64,000 bases of DNA from Bacteroidota bacterium. GTDB lineage: Bacteria > Bacteroidota > Bacteroidia > Bacteroidales > VadinHA17. Shown piece by piece: positions 56,226-64,000 of the stretch. The notes below the pieces were generated by a model. It saw only the letters and a list, made by a program, of their open reading frames with translations, did not search any database and was not told where the DNA came from. Within the stretch, counting starts at the first letter, position 1, and the number at the start of each line of letters is the position of its first letter. The position numbers and the translations under genes were made by a program. The stretch lies in the NCBI GenBank assembly GCA_018262715.1, contig JADFDS010000006.1, forward strand, positions 28,949-92,948. The letters are read 5' to 3'.

Positions 56226-57083
56226 TTACGAATTTTTCGGTTCGGGATGGATGATCACGTCTATGTCCCTGAATTCGCGTTCCAGGCGCTCCTCGATCAG
56301 GTCACACTGACGGTGGATGGTGTCAATTGTATCCTGGGCCGGCACATCAAGGTGGAACTCAACAAACCTCTGATGGCCGGCAGCCCTTGTCTTCAGGTCA
56401 TGGTAGCTAACCTGCATCTCATCCAGTATGCCTGTCAGTTTCTTCATCTCCTCTGGTGAGAGGGCTGTGTCAAGGAGCGGGAAAAAGGCTTTTCTGAGAA
56501 GCATCCATGATTCATATATTATTATGACGGCCACGCCCAGGGCGATGATGGGATCAAGCACATGCCAGCCTGTCAGCCAGATCAGCGCCAGCCCGAGCGC
56601 CACACCGGCCGATGTGATTACATCAGTCTTGAGATGCAGGGCATCAGCTTCCAGGGCAACGGAGTCAGTCTGCCAGGCAACTTTGTACAGACGCCTGGAG
56701 ACAAATGTGTTGACAACAGCAGAGATGGCCATCACCAGCACCCCCAGGCCCAACGCTCCCGTCTCCCCGGGATGTATAAACCTGTCAACTGCCTCATATA
56801 CAATCCATGCCGAGGCGGCGAAAATCAAAAGCGCCTCAATCACGCCCGAGACATTCTCCACCTTTCCGTGGCCGAAGGGATGCCTCTCATCAGCAGGTGT
56901 CCCCGATATCTTTACTGCGAAAAATGCGATAATGGCTGCCACCAGGTCCAGGGATGAATGGATGGCCTCGGAAATGATGCTGACCGAACCGGAAATAATC
57001 CCTGCGGCCAGTTTCATCGCTATGAGCAGGCTGTTCGATATGACCGAAAGCCTTGCAGTACGTGTCTTCAGTGGAGTGGTCAT
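56226..57083 (-). CDS. Cation diffusion facilitator transporter
   Basis: A 285-residue inner-membrane antiporter exporting divalent metals, probably zinc or iron/manganese. It has six helices, with the metal site motifs HSSLDLVAA in helix II and [10 protein letters not shown] (HxxxD) in helix V, the loop [13 protein letters not shown], and a C-terminal cytoplasmic dimerisation domain ([18 protein letters not shown]). The metal specificity cannot be fixed from sequence. It is divergent from aspS. Confidence 0.93.
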   Translation of the reverse strand: MTTPLKTRTARLSVISNSLLIAMKLAAGIISGSVSIISEAIHSSLDLVAAIIAFFAVKISGTPADERHPFGHGKVENVSGVIEALLIFAASAWIVYEAVDRFIHPGETGALGLGVLVMAISAVVNTFVSRRLYKVAWQTDSVALEADALHLKTDVITSAGVALGLALIWLTGWHVLDPIIALGVAVIIIYESWMLLRKAFFPLLDTALSPEEMKKLTGILDEMQVSYHDLKTRAAGHQRFVEFHLDVPAQDTIDTIHRQCDLIEERLEREFRDIDVIIHPEPKNS

Positions 57084-57175
57084 TGCTGTCGGAACTGCTT
57101 TTGAACTGCTGCAATTTTAGGAAAAAGGAGCGACAAGTCAGAGGAAAGTTATTACCGTTTGTTACCGGAATACCT

Positions 57176-57183
57176 TATTTTTG
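57176..57183 (+). promoter_or_regulatory. Promoter -7 element of aspS
   Basis: TATTTTTG matches TAnnTTTG and lies 20 bases before the aspS ATG. It falls within the longer open frame, so it supports the later start. Confidence 0.55.
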
Positions 57184-57202
57184 TCTCCTCAAAATATCTG
57201 AT

Positions 57203-58966
57203 ATGTACAGGACACATACTTGCGGTGAGCTTTCACTCAGCAACAGGGGAGAAACGGTCAGTCTGGCCGGATGGGTACAGCGTTCGAGGGACCTCGGGGG
57301 AATGACGTTCATTGACCTGCGTGACAGGTACGGCATCACCCAGCTGGTCTTTAACATGGAGACTAACGCTGACCTTTGCATGAAAGCCCGTAAACTGGGC
57401 CGTGAGTTTGTGATCCGTGCTGAAGGCATTGTCGCTGAGCGAAGCAATAAGAATCAGAAGATCCCTACGGGCGAAATAGAGATAATCACTGAGCGGATCG
57501 AGGTGCTCAATGCATCTGACACCCCGCCCTTCACGATCGAGGAGAACACCGACGGCGGTGACGAACTGAGGATGAAATACAGGTACCTTGACCTGCGAAG
57601 GCAGAACGTGCGCTCGAACATCATTCTCAGGCACAAAATGGCCCAGGAGGTGCGCAAGTACCTTGACGGCCAGGGATTCATCGAGGTGGAGACACCGGTG
57701 CTCATCAAGTCAACCCCCGAGGGAGCGCGCGATTTTGTTGTGCCTTCAAGGCTGCACCACGGAGAGTTTTATGCCCTTCCGCAGAGTCCGCAGACATTCA
57801 AGCAGTTGCTGATGGTGGCCGGATTCGACAAGTATTTCCAGATTGTAAAGTGCTTCCGTGATGAAGACCTGCGTGCAGACCGGCAGCCGGAATTCACCCA
57901 GGTTGACTGCGAGATGTCATTCATCCACCAGGAAGATATCCTGAATATGTTTGAAGGGCTGGCCCGCCATCTTTTCCAGGAGATAAAGGGATTGGTGTTT
58001 CACGGGCCTTTCCCGCGCATTTCGTATGATGAGGCTATGAGCCGGTATGGCAGTGATAAGCCTGACATAAGGTTTGACATGTGCATTACCGAGATTACTG
58101 AGAACGTCAAGGGCCGTAATTTCCCGCCTTTTGAACTTGCTGCCTATGCGGGGGCTGTTTCCGCCCCGGGCTGTGCAGGCTGGTCGCGCAAGCAGCTCGA
58201 TGAACTGACCGAGTTTGTCAAGCGCCCACAGATAGGGGCTGCCGGCCTCGTATGGGCGAAGGTCGAGGCAGACGGAACGGTCAGATCATCGGCTGACAAG
58301 TATTACAGCGCCGACGACCTTGCCAACATCGCCCTGATGACCGGTTCGGATGCCGGCGACCTTATACTGATGATGGCCGGTCCGAGGGAAAGAACACTAT
58401 CCGCCCTTGGTGAACTTCGTCTCGAGATGGGCAGGCGTCTTGGCCTTCGCGACAGCTCAGTCTATGCTCCCCTGTGGGTGGTCGACTTCCCGCTGCTGGA
58501 GTGGGACGATGAGACGCAGCGCTTCTACGCGAAGCATCACCCGTTTACCGCACCTAAGCCGGAGGATATCCAATATATGGAAAGCGACCCGTGGAGAGTG
58601 CGTGCCAACGCTTATGACCTGGTAATTAACGGGACGGAGATAGGAGGGGGCTCGATACGTATCCATGACCCGGAAACACAGTCGCTCATGTTCCGGACTC
58701 TTGGCTTCACTGCCGAGGAAGCGCAGAAGCAGTTCGGCTTCCTGCTCAATGCCTTCCGCTACGGCGCCCCGCCGCACGGTGGGATTGCGTTCGGGTTTGA
58801 CAGGTGGACGGCAATCATGGGTGGCTCGGATACCATCCGTGATTACATTGCTTTCCCGAAAAACAACCAGGCCCGTGACTTGATGATTGACACCCCTGCC
58901 ACGATAAAGCAGGAGCAGCTTGACGAGCTGGGAATAGAGATCAGTAAGGAAGAAGAGAAAAAGTAG
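57203..58966 (+). CDS. aspS: Aspartyl-tRNA synthetase
   Basis: AspRS charges tRNA-Asp. The 587-residue class IIb enzyme has the N-terminal OB-fold ([21 protein letters not shown]), motif 2 region [20 protein letters not shown], the GAD insertion domain characteristic of bacterial enzymes (about 290-420) and motif 3 [12 protein letters not shown] at 57203 matches the family start [10 protein letters not shown]. It converges on the sensor kinase with about 20 bases between stops, where CCGGCT/AGCCGG can form a small hairpin without a T-run. Confidence 0.98.
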   Translation: MYRTHTCGELSLSNRGETVSLAGWVQRSRDLGGMTFIDLRDRYGITQLVFNMETNADLCMKARKLGREFVIRAEGIVAERSNKNQKIPTGEIEIITERIEVLNASDTPPFTIEENTDGGDELRMKYRYLDLRRQNVRSNIILRHKMAQEVRKYLDGQGFIEVETPVLIKSTPEGARDFVVPSRLHHGEFYALPQSPQTFKQLLMVAGFDKYFQIVKCFRDEDLRADRQPEFTQVDCEMSFIHQEDILNMFEGLARHLFQEIKGLVFHGPFPRISYDEAMSRYGSDKPDIRFDMCITEITENVKGRNFPPFELAAYAGAVSAPGCAGWSRKQLDELTEFVKRPQIGAAGLVWAKVEADGTVRSSADKYYSADDLANIALMTGSDAGDLILMMAGPRERTLSALGELRLEMGRRLGLRDSSVYAPLWVVDFPLLEWDDETQRFYAKHHPFTAPKPEDIQYMESDPWRVRANAYDLVINGTEIGGGSIRIHDPETQSLMFRTLGFTAEEAQKQFGFLLNAFRYGAPPHGGIAFGFDRWTAIMGGSDTIRDYIAFPKNNQARDLMIDTPATIKQEQLDELGIEISKEEEKK

Positions 58967-58988
58967 CCTCCTTCCCGGCTTCAGCCGG

Positions 58989-61532
58989 TCACTTGTGTGA
59001 AGATGTCCTGGCCTGGACCACCGGTTCCGCCGGCCTGGCGAATGGAATGGAGAAACAGAACAGCGATCCTTCTCCCGGCGTTGAGATAAGCCATATTGAG
59101 CCACCGAGAAGTTCGGCGTATGCCTTCGAAATGCTCAGACCGAGGCCTGTTCCGCTGTACTGCTTCGAACTGGGTCCTTCCACCTGGAAGAATCTCTCAA
59201 AGACCTTCTGCTGGAACTCGGGGGCTATCCCGATACCGGTGTCAGATACAAAGAATTCCACCATTTCACCCCTGACCACGTATCCCAACTCTATCCTTCC
59301 CTTTTTGGTGAATCTCAGGGCATTGTTGAGCATGTTGGAAAAAATCTGGATCACCTTTGTTTCATCCGTTACCACCTGTGCATCCCGGTCATCAAGGTGT
59401 GTGGTAAAGTTGAGCACGAGACCCTGTTGCTGGACTCTCATCCGGTACTGGTCATAGAGGCTCCTGATCAGCTGGTTCATATTGACGGTTGACCGGCTGA
59501 TCTTTACCAGGCCGGTCTCGATATTGGAGATGTCGACGATGTCAGTGATAATTGAGAGCAGCTGGTTGCTCGACTGATAGATTATGTCAATATATTGCCT
59601 GCGCGAATCATCCGTGGTGTCAGGCGAGTCAAGCAGGGTTGTGAATCCGACGATAGCGTTCATCGGGGTACGGATCTCGTGCGAGATGTTATGCAGGAAT
59701 GCCGTCTTCAGCCTGTCGCTCTGTTCCGCCTTTTCCTTTGCCCTGATGAGTTCTTCCTCTATCCGTTTCCGTTCGGTGATGTCTGAAATGAAGCCTTCGA
59801 GGGCTACCAGTTTGTCGCTTTCGTAATAGCCTCGTCCGCGCTCCCAGACCCATTTCCTGTTTCCCGATGAGGTGATGATCCTGTATTCTATGGTATAAAG
59901 GTACCCTGTTTCCAGGGCAGCATGGACGTTATTCCAGACTCTCTCCACATCTTCCGGGTCAATTATCGAACTGTAAGTTCTTATTTTATTGTTAATGAAC
60001 TCATTAGGCAGATAGCCGGCAAGCTCGTAGATGCCGTCGCTGATGTACTGCATGGTCCAGTTCCGGTCGTTGTTGCAGCGGAACACCACTCCCCGGAGGT
60101 TATTGATGATGGTGCTGAGTTTTTTGTTGCTCTCGCGCATCTCCTCCTCGGTACGTTTACGGTCAGTGATGTCACGGCCGATGCTCTGGAAGAACCTGTT
60201 CCCTTCTACCTCAACAGTATAGGCGCTGATCTCGATGGGGAACGTGCTTCCGTCACTACGCAGGTGAACGGTTTCAATATATGATGAGCCTGTCTCCTGG
60301 AGATTCCTGACATGTTCTGACAGCTGCGGTATCTCGTGTGGAGTACGGATCTCAGAAACATTCATGCCGATGAGTTTCTCGCGCGGATAGCCATATGTGG
60401 TGACAGCCCGCTCATTTGCTTCGACAATATTCAGATCGCTGTCAATCAGCAGGATGATGTCATTCCCGTGTTTCATCACGAAATCGAAGTGTTTCATGAT
60501 GGCCTGCCGGTTCAGTTCTTCCTGTTGCCTTTCGCGGAGGTAGCGGGCTTTGGTCGATTTTATGATCAGCCATGCCATGCTGGCAAGGGCCAGGTAGACT
60601 ATGCCCATGATCATCCAGAGCATGGTTATCTCGCGCATGAACCTGGCAAGGATCTCCGAGGTTTCCTTCTTGGCTATGAGGTACCAGTCGGTGCCGGGCA
60701 CTTTTTTGACCGAAGCGATCACCTCGGTACCGGTATAGTCATTATAGACATTTGCCTCGTCTGATTCCGTGGCGGGCCTCATGGCGCTCAGTTCCATCGG
60801 GCCTGCGGCGAAGGTGACAGGTCTGTCATATCCTGCAAGGTGTGAGCCGTTGAGGTAGATTACGGAGTCACCCTCAAATCGGAACAGGATGCACTCCGAC
60901 GTGCTTCCCGGTGTTGGCCAGGTGGAGAGCATCGGGAAAAGTTCCTTTTCGGGATCTATTCTCAGGACCAGCACGCCGGCGAGTACCGTGTCGCCCTCAT
61001 AGGGCATCTTCATAGGGATGAGCAGGTCGAGGTGAAGGTATTTGACCACTTTCGCCGTGTGGAAATCAGACATGGATATGACCGGATTGGAAATGGCTTT
61101 GGTGACATTGCCTCTGAGGTATTCTCCCATCACTGCTTCTTCAGGCGGGACGGCTATTCCGGGGCTTCCTCCTGCGTCAAGCAGTACTGCCCCTCCGAAG
61201 TCGTAGCTTTCAATCAGGGTGGTAAGGAGCTGGATGAGTCTTGATTTTTCACGGACAGAGTTGTCCTTGATGAACATGGCGTCAATATGCTCAACCAGGG
61301 TGACGTTCTCATGGATCAGTGTTGCGTCATTGAGACGCTCTTTTTTCCATTCAGACACCTGTTCTGATTTCAGGTTTGCAACGGCCTCCATTTCAGTGAC
61401 GGCATCGCGAAGCAGTCTTTTCTTCTGTTCTCCCGAATAGATAATGATGATGGCTGTGAGGACTGCGGCGGTGAAAAGAAGCACGCTCACGGAGTTCCAG
61501 GGGAACGGTGATTTATTGGTCTTCTTTTTCAT
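58989..61532 (-). CDS. Membrane PAS-domain sensor histidine kinase
   Basis: An 847-residue kinase without receiver domain. Transmembrane helix 1 (about 10-30) and helix 2 (about 300-325, MLWMIMGIVYLALASMAWLI) enclose a large extracytoplasmic sensor of about 270 residues, probably Cache-like. Two PAS domains follow (DIILLIDSDLNIVEANERA; GVVFRCNNDRNWTMQYIS), then HisKA with HNISHEIRTPMNAIVGF and an ATPase domain with NMLNNALRF, DTGIGIAPEF and GTGLGLSISKA. ATG at 61532 is chosen because AGGAA stands seven bases before it; ATG at 61565 is an alternative. No regulator gene is adjacent, so the partner is encoded elsewhere. Confidence 0.9.
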   Translation of the reverse strand: MKKKTNKSPFPWNSVSVLLFTAAVLTAIIIIYSGEQKKRLLRDAVTEMEAVANLKSEQVSEWKKERLNDATLIHENVTLVEHIDAMFIKDNSVREKSRLIQLLTTLIESYDFGGAVLLDAGGSPGIAVPPEEAVMGEYLRGNVTKAISNPVISMSDFHTAKVVKYLHLDLLIPMKMPYEGDTVLAGVLVLRIDPEKELFPMLSTWPTPGSTSECILFRFEGDSVIYLNGSHLAGYDRPVTFAAGPMELSAMRPATESDEANVYNDYTGTEVIASVKKVPGTDWYLIAKKETSEILARFMREITMLWMIMGIVYLALASMAWLIIKSTKARYLRERQQEELNRQAIMKHFDFVMKHGNDIILLIDSDLNIVEANERAVTTYGYPREKLIGMNVSEIRTPHEIPQLSEHVRNLQETGSSYIETVHLRSDGSTFPIEISAYTVEVEGNRFFQSIGRDITDRKRTEEEMRESNKKLSTIINNLRGVVFRCNNDRNWTMQYISDGIYELAGYLPNEFINNKIRTYSSIIDPEDVERVWNNVHAALETGYLYTIEYRIITSSGNRKWVWERGRGYYESDKLVALEGFISDITERKRIEEELIRAKEKAEQSDRLKTAFLHNISHEIRTPMNAIVGFTTLLDSPDTTDDSRRQYIDIIYQSSNQLLSIITDIVDISNIETGLVKISRSTVNMNQLIRSLYDQYRMRVQQQGLVLNFTTHLDDRDAQVVTDETKVIQIFSNMLNNALRFTKKGRIELGYVVRGEMVEFFVSDTGIGIAPEFQQKVFERFFQVEGPSSKQYSGTGLGLSISKAYAELLGGSIWLISTPGEGSLFCFSIPFARPAEPVVQARTSSHK

Positions 61533-61749
61533 CGGGTTCCTGATGATAGAATTCAGCCGGGGCATGAAGTTAAGAAAAATGTATTTAATCAACCCTGAAA
61601 TCAAGGCGATTATTGTGCCGCTACAGCAAAAAACACAACACTCCCCCCGGCGTCACCGGAGGTGAGCCGCCGTAATGAATATGAGGAGTTGTATGGAGAG
61701 CTGGCTTTGTATTCTCCGGAGGCGGAGCAGGCAAAGTCAGGGTACGATT

Positions 61750-61851
61750 TTATTTTGCGTTCTTCTTTTCCTTCTTCTCCTTACGCTTCTCTTTCAGGCT
61801 CTTTGCAGGCTCTTTCTTTTTGTCCTTCTTTGTTACGAGTCCTTTCGTCAT
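61750..61851 (-). CDS. Lysine-rich 33-residue protein
   Basis: A small gene on the minus strand: 33 codons, ATG at 61851, TAA at 61750. The product starts MTKGLVTKKDKKKEPAK and continues with Lys/Glu repeats; half of it is lysine. A full promoter lies upstream at 61915-61945. I recall similar short lysine-rich proteins beginning MTKGLVTKK in Bacteroidota, annotated as hypothetical; a nucleic-acid or ribosome-associated role would be guesswork. Confidence 0.6.
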   Translation of the reverse strand: MTKGLVTKKDKKKEPAKSLKEKRKEKKEKKNAK

Positions 61852-61914
61852 GGCTTTATCAATATGATTTTAAACGCTTTACAGCCCCGGGCTCATCCCC
61901 GCGGTCAATGATGC

Positions 61915-61945
61915 TAAAAATAGTATCTGTGAATTGAAAAAGCAA
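61915..61945 (-). promoter_or_regulatory. Promoter of the lysine-rich small protein
   Basis: On the minus strand TTGC (61942-61945), 19 bases, TATTTTTA (61915-61922), close to the consensus. The leader to the ATG would be about 55-60 bases. Confidence 0.5.
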
Positions 61946-62444
61946 CCCCTGTTGATTAAAAAATGAAAAATTGGCCGGGGGGCCGGTGAGTCAGGGTTAT
62001 ACCTGGAATGTTAATCCAAGACAGGCTACTTTTTATCTAACCGGTACCCCTTTTGGTCAAATAAAAAAGGAGGTGTATTCCTTTATTATTAATTTTAGAG
62101 CTGTTTTAAGGCTGAGCATATTTTTATTTCAATGAACTAACTGTTGACATTGCAACAGGTTTTGTCATTTCTGGTGATTTGAATCGGATATGCCCGGCTG
62201 TTAACCGCAAGCCGGGTTCTTTTTTCCCGGTATGTCAGACAGGAGATGTCAGTGTGACTGACGGAACGGGAGTGTATCCGGCTCTTATCTGACATGATAT
62301 CCAACTATCATATTATCAATTGAATATTGTCTGATCACTGATACCTTTCTGCAACTTCAATTCTTCCAATTATGCCCTGTCTGGGGGAAGATCAGGGCCT
62401 TCGGATTTTAACTTTTTTCGAAACACCCAGAAAACGGACTTGAC
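61946..62444. other. Gene-free AT-rich stretch before the dockerin-like gene
   Basis: Half a kilobase without a credible frame. It holds one terminator-like hairpin (listed separately) and otherwise AT-rich sequence that probably contains the promoter of the gene at 62445. I see no riboswitch I can name and no repeat shared with the rest of the window. Confidence 0.5.
62193..62225 (+). terminator. Terminator-like hairpin in the gene-free stretch
   Basis: CCCGGC (62193-62198) pairs with GCCGGG (62211-62216) around a 12-base loop, followed by TTCTTTTTT. No gene ends just upstream on this strand, so it may end an unseen small transcript or attenuate the downstream gene. Confidence 0.6.
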
Positions 62445-63908
62445 ATGGAAGAGACAGAGTTCCTAAAGACGACGGCCTTACCCCGCAGGCCGGCCGTAAC
62501 CATTTCTCTTATTGCAATGATGCTGGTTCTTGGTACACAGGAAAGCATTGCCCAGACAGCTGTGGCATCAAACTCCGGACCCGTATGCACGGGCGGTACG
62601 GTAACGCTTAATGAAACAGGCGGCAGTGCAGTTTCATGGTTGTGGAGCTCTTCGGGTACAGCTTCATTCAATGATAACAGCTTGCAAAACCCTGTTGCGA
62701 CGGGGGCCGTAAACGGAGAGATATTCACGGTTCGGATCACCGATGCCGGTGGAAATACTGCCTCGGCGACAACTACGGTAATTGTTTATTCGCTTCCGCC
62801 GGTACGGCCCGATAACGTAAGCGGAGAGGAAACCCAATGCCGGAATGCTGTTGGTGTGGTCTACAGCATCAGCCCGGTGGTTAATGCCACCAGCTATCTT
62901 TGGGAGGTGCCTGCCGGCGTGGAGATTACTTCAGGACAGGGGACACTTTCCATAACTGTAAATATTGGTCCTTCTGCGCCAGCTTCCGGCACAATCAGGG
63001 TGTATGCCATAAATGCATGCGGTACAAGTACGCCGCACCGCAGCAAAGACCTGAACGTCACTGACCCGCTTGCCGCACCCGGATCCATAACCGGATCATC
63101 AACCTTTACATATGGTGCAACGGGGGTGCCGTACTCTGTCGGGGCGGTTACAGGTGCAACAAGTTATATCTGGAGCTATTCCGGTACCGGTGTAACAATA
63201 AACGGGAACGGAAGCAATAATGTGACCCTGGATTTCTCATCCAGTGCCTCTGCAGGCCAGCTGAGTGTCAGGGGGATCAATGCCTGCGGAGAAGGCAGTG
63301 CCTCATCCCTGGAGCTGACGGCAGCGGCTAAAGCGTTGCTTCTCAGCTCGGTAGTGCTTGAGGGGCTCTACTCCGGGGCCGGTACCATGAGGCAGGCCCG
63401 GAATGCAACAGGACCTCAATATGCGGCGGGTGTTGCTGACCACATCACTATTGAACTACACGATGCTGTGAACTACGCAACTGTTGTCTGGTCACTACCG
63501 GATGTACCCCTCAGCACCTCCGGCATGGCGGAGATCAACATTCCTGCCGTCCACAGCGGTTCATATTACATTACGGTCCGGCACCGTAACAGCATTGCCA
63601 CCACCACAGCGCTACCGGTATCTTTTGCCGGCACCAGCATCAGCTATTCATATTCGGCGCCCTTGGCTATATACGGGGGAAACCTCAAGGTTTCCTCTGA
63701 CAACTATTACATGATCTTCGGGGGAGATGTGAACCAGGACGGGATTGTTGATACCGGTGATATGAACTGGGTTGACAATGGCTCTGCATCAATCCTGAGA
63801 GGGTATAATGCAGCCGATGCGACAGGAGACGGTATTGTCGATACCTCAGATATGAACCTGGTCGACAATAATTCAGCTGCCATTGTAAGGGTGAGGAGAC
63901 CCGATTAA
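62445..63908 (+). CDS. Secreted Ig/PKD-like protein with two dockerin-type calcium loops
   Basis: A 487-residue exported protein. A long signal peptide ends near SIAQ (about residue 36). Three or so beta-sandwich segments of PKD/Ig-like type follow (VTLNETGGSAVSWLWSSSG; ATSYLWEVPAG; ATSYIWSYSGTG), rich in Gly, Ser and Thr. At the C-terminus two EF-hand-like dockerin loops occur: GDVNQDGIVDTGDMNWVDN and DATGDGIVDTSDMNLVDNN. It ends 18 residues after the second loop start without a recognisable type IX C-terminal sorting domain. The next gene, starting 31 bases later, also begins with a signal peptide. A binding or scaffold role is likely; no enzyme motif is seen. Confidence 0.8.
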   Translation: MEETEFLKTTALPRRPAVTISLIAMMLVLGTQESIAQTAVASNSGPVCTGGTVTLNETGGSAVSWLWSSSGTASFNDNSLQNPVATGAVNGEIFTVRITDAGGNTASATTTVIVYSLPPVRPDNVSGEETQCRNAVGVVYSISPVVNATSYLWEVPAGVEITSGQGTLSITVNIGPSAPASGTIRVYAINACGTSTPHRSKDLNVTDPLAAPGSITGSSTFTYGATGVPYSVGAVTGATSYIWSYSGTGVTINGNGSNNVTLDFSSSASAGQLSVRGINACGEGSASSLELTAAAKALLLSSVVLEGLYSGAGTMRQARNATGPQYAAGVADHITIELHDAVNYATVVWSLPDVPLSTSGMAEINIPAVHSGSYYITVRHRNSIATTTALPVSFAGTSISYSYSAPLAIYGGNLKVSSDNYYMIFGGDVNQDGIVDTGDMNWVDNGSASILRGYNAADATGDGIVDTSDMNLVDNNSAAIVRVRRPD

Positions 63909-63939
63909 ATCAGTAAATCAACAGATAAGAGGAATAATC

Positions 63940-64000
63940 ATGAAATTGCTAAAGTCACTGTTTAGGGAGTCCGTTGTTGCTGCACTGCTTTTAATGGCAA
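63940..64000 (+). CDS. Start of an exported protein, cut by the window edge
   Basis: ATG at 63940 preceded by AAGAGGAA, a good ribosome-binding site. The visible 20 residues (MKLLKSLFRESVVAALLLMA) have the charge and hydrophobicity of a signal peptide. It is 31 bases after the dockerin-like gene and probably in the same operon. The rest lies outside the window, so no function can be given. Confidence 0.7.
   Translation, partial: MKLLKSLFRESVVAALLLMA

Noticed and set aside
58974..58988. Small hairpin between aspS and the PAS kinase as a terminator
   Set aside because: The stem CCGGCT/AGCCGG has a two-base loop and no T-run on either side; noted with aspS but not called.
61662..61937. Plus-strand frame starting MSRRNEYEELYGEL
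   Set aside because: It runs antisense through the lysine-rich small gene and its promoter, ends in hydrophobic text without family resemblance, and has no promoter or ribosome-binding site. The opposite-strand small gene explains the region better.

Overview
The window is chromosomal DNA from a member of the Bacteroidota, most likely the order Bacteroidales; no genus can be named. The evidence is the type IX secretion translocon gene sprA, an LpxC-FabZ fusion, a GSCFA-domain protein, an IPExxVDY-family protein next to rnc, a TonB-dependent receptor with an N-terminal CarboxypepD-like domain, and many intergenic promoters of the Bacteroidota form TTTG-N19/20-TAnnTTTG. These promoters often sit just upstream of a later start codon than the longest open frame would suggest, and I used them to set several starts. 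Genes are dense and housekeeping-like. I see no prophage, insertion sequence, CRISPR array or defence island.

Layout. 1-6.4 kb: sprA, cut by the left edge, then gcvH. 6.9-11.7 kb (minus): rimP-nusA-infB operon with a hairpin-bearing leader. 11.8-16.4 kb (plus): HD phosphohydrolase, lpxD, lpxC/fabZ, lpxA (lipid A and fatty acid synthesis). 16.45-17.25 kb: gene-free but strongly self-complementary sequence that looks like a structured RNA, possibly a group II intron remnant. 17.3-19.6 kb (minus): ECF sigma factor and a DUF4139 protein carrying a SusC-type TonB-box-like motif. 19.9-24.9 kb (plus): lipase, GSCFA protein, TonB receptor, lipoprotein. 24.9-26.7 kb (minus): MerR-like regulator, kdsB. 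26.7-32.4 kb (plus): sigma-54 activator, lptE, an E/P-rich TPR protein, secG, groES, groEL. 32.6-37.4 kb: MATE exporter, cstA (minus), lepA. 37.5-39.8 kb (minus): two-component pair. 40.0-42.7 kb (minus): acpP-fabF-rnc-IPExxVDY. 42.9-47.5 kb: purN (plus), then leuS and an M23 peptidase (minus). 47.6-50.6 kb: tRNA-Arg, an ExbB/ExbD energiser operon, tRNA-Ser. 50.7-57.1 kb: asparaginase, tatD, dprA (plus), gdhA, a membrane protein, tadA, a CDF transporter. 57.2-64 kb: aspS, a large PAS sensor kinase, a 33-residue lysine-rich protein, a dockerin-like secreted protein, and the start of another exported protein.

The main theme is envelope biogenesis: lipid A (lpxD, lpxC/fabZ, lpxA), Kdo activation (kdsB), LPS export (lptE), type IX and Sec export (sprA, secG), Ton energisation (exbB/exbD) and acyl supply (acpP, fabF, fabZ). 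The less ordinary content lies between genes: a GCAAATC heptamer repeat at three loci, a REP-like GGTCTCAGACC palindrome at two loci, a nested inverted repeat whose arm ends exactly at the 3' end of tRNA-Ser, a candidate sigma-54-dependent small RNA before the histidine kinase, a second small-RNA candidate after lepA, and the structured region after lpxA.
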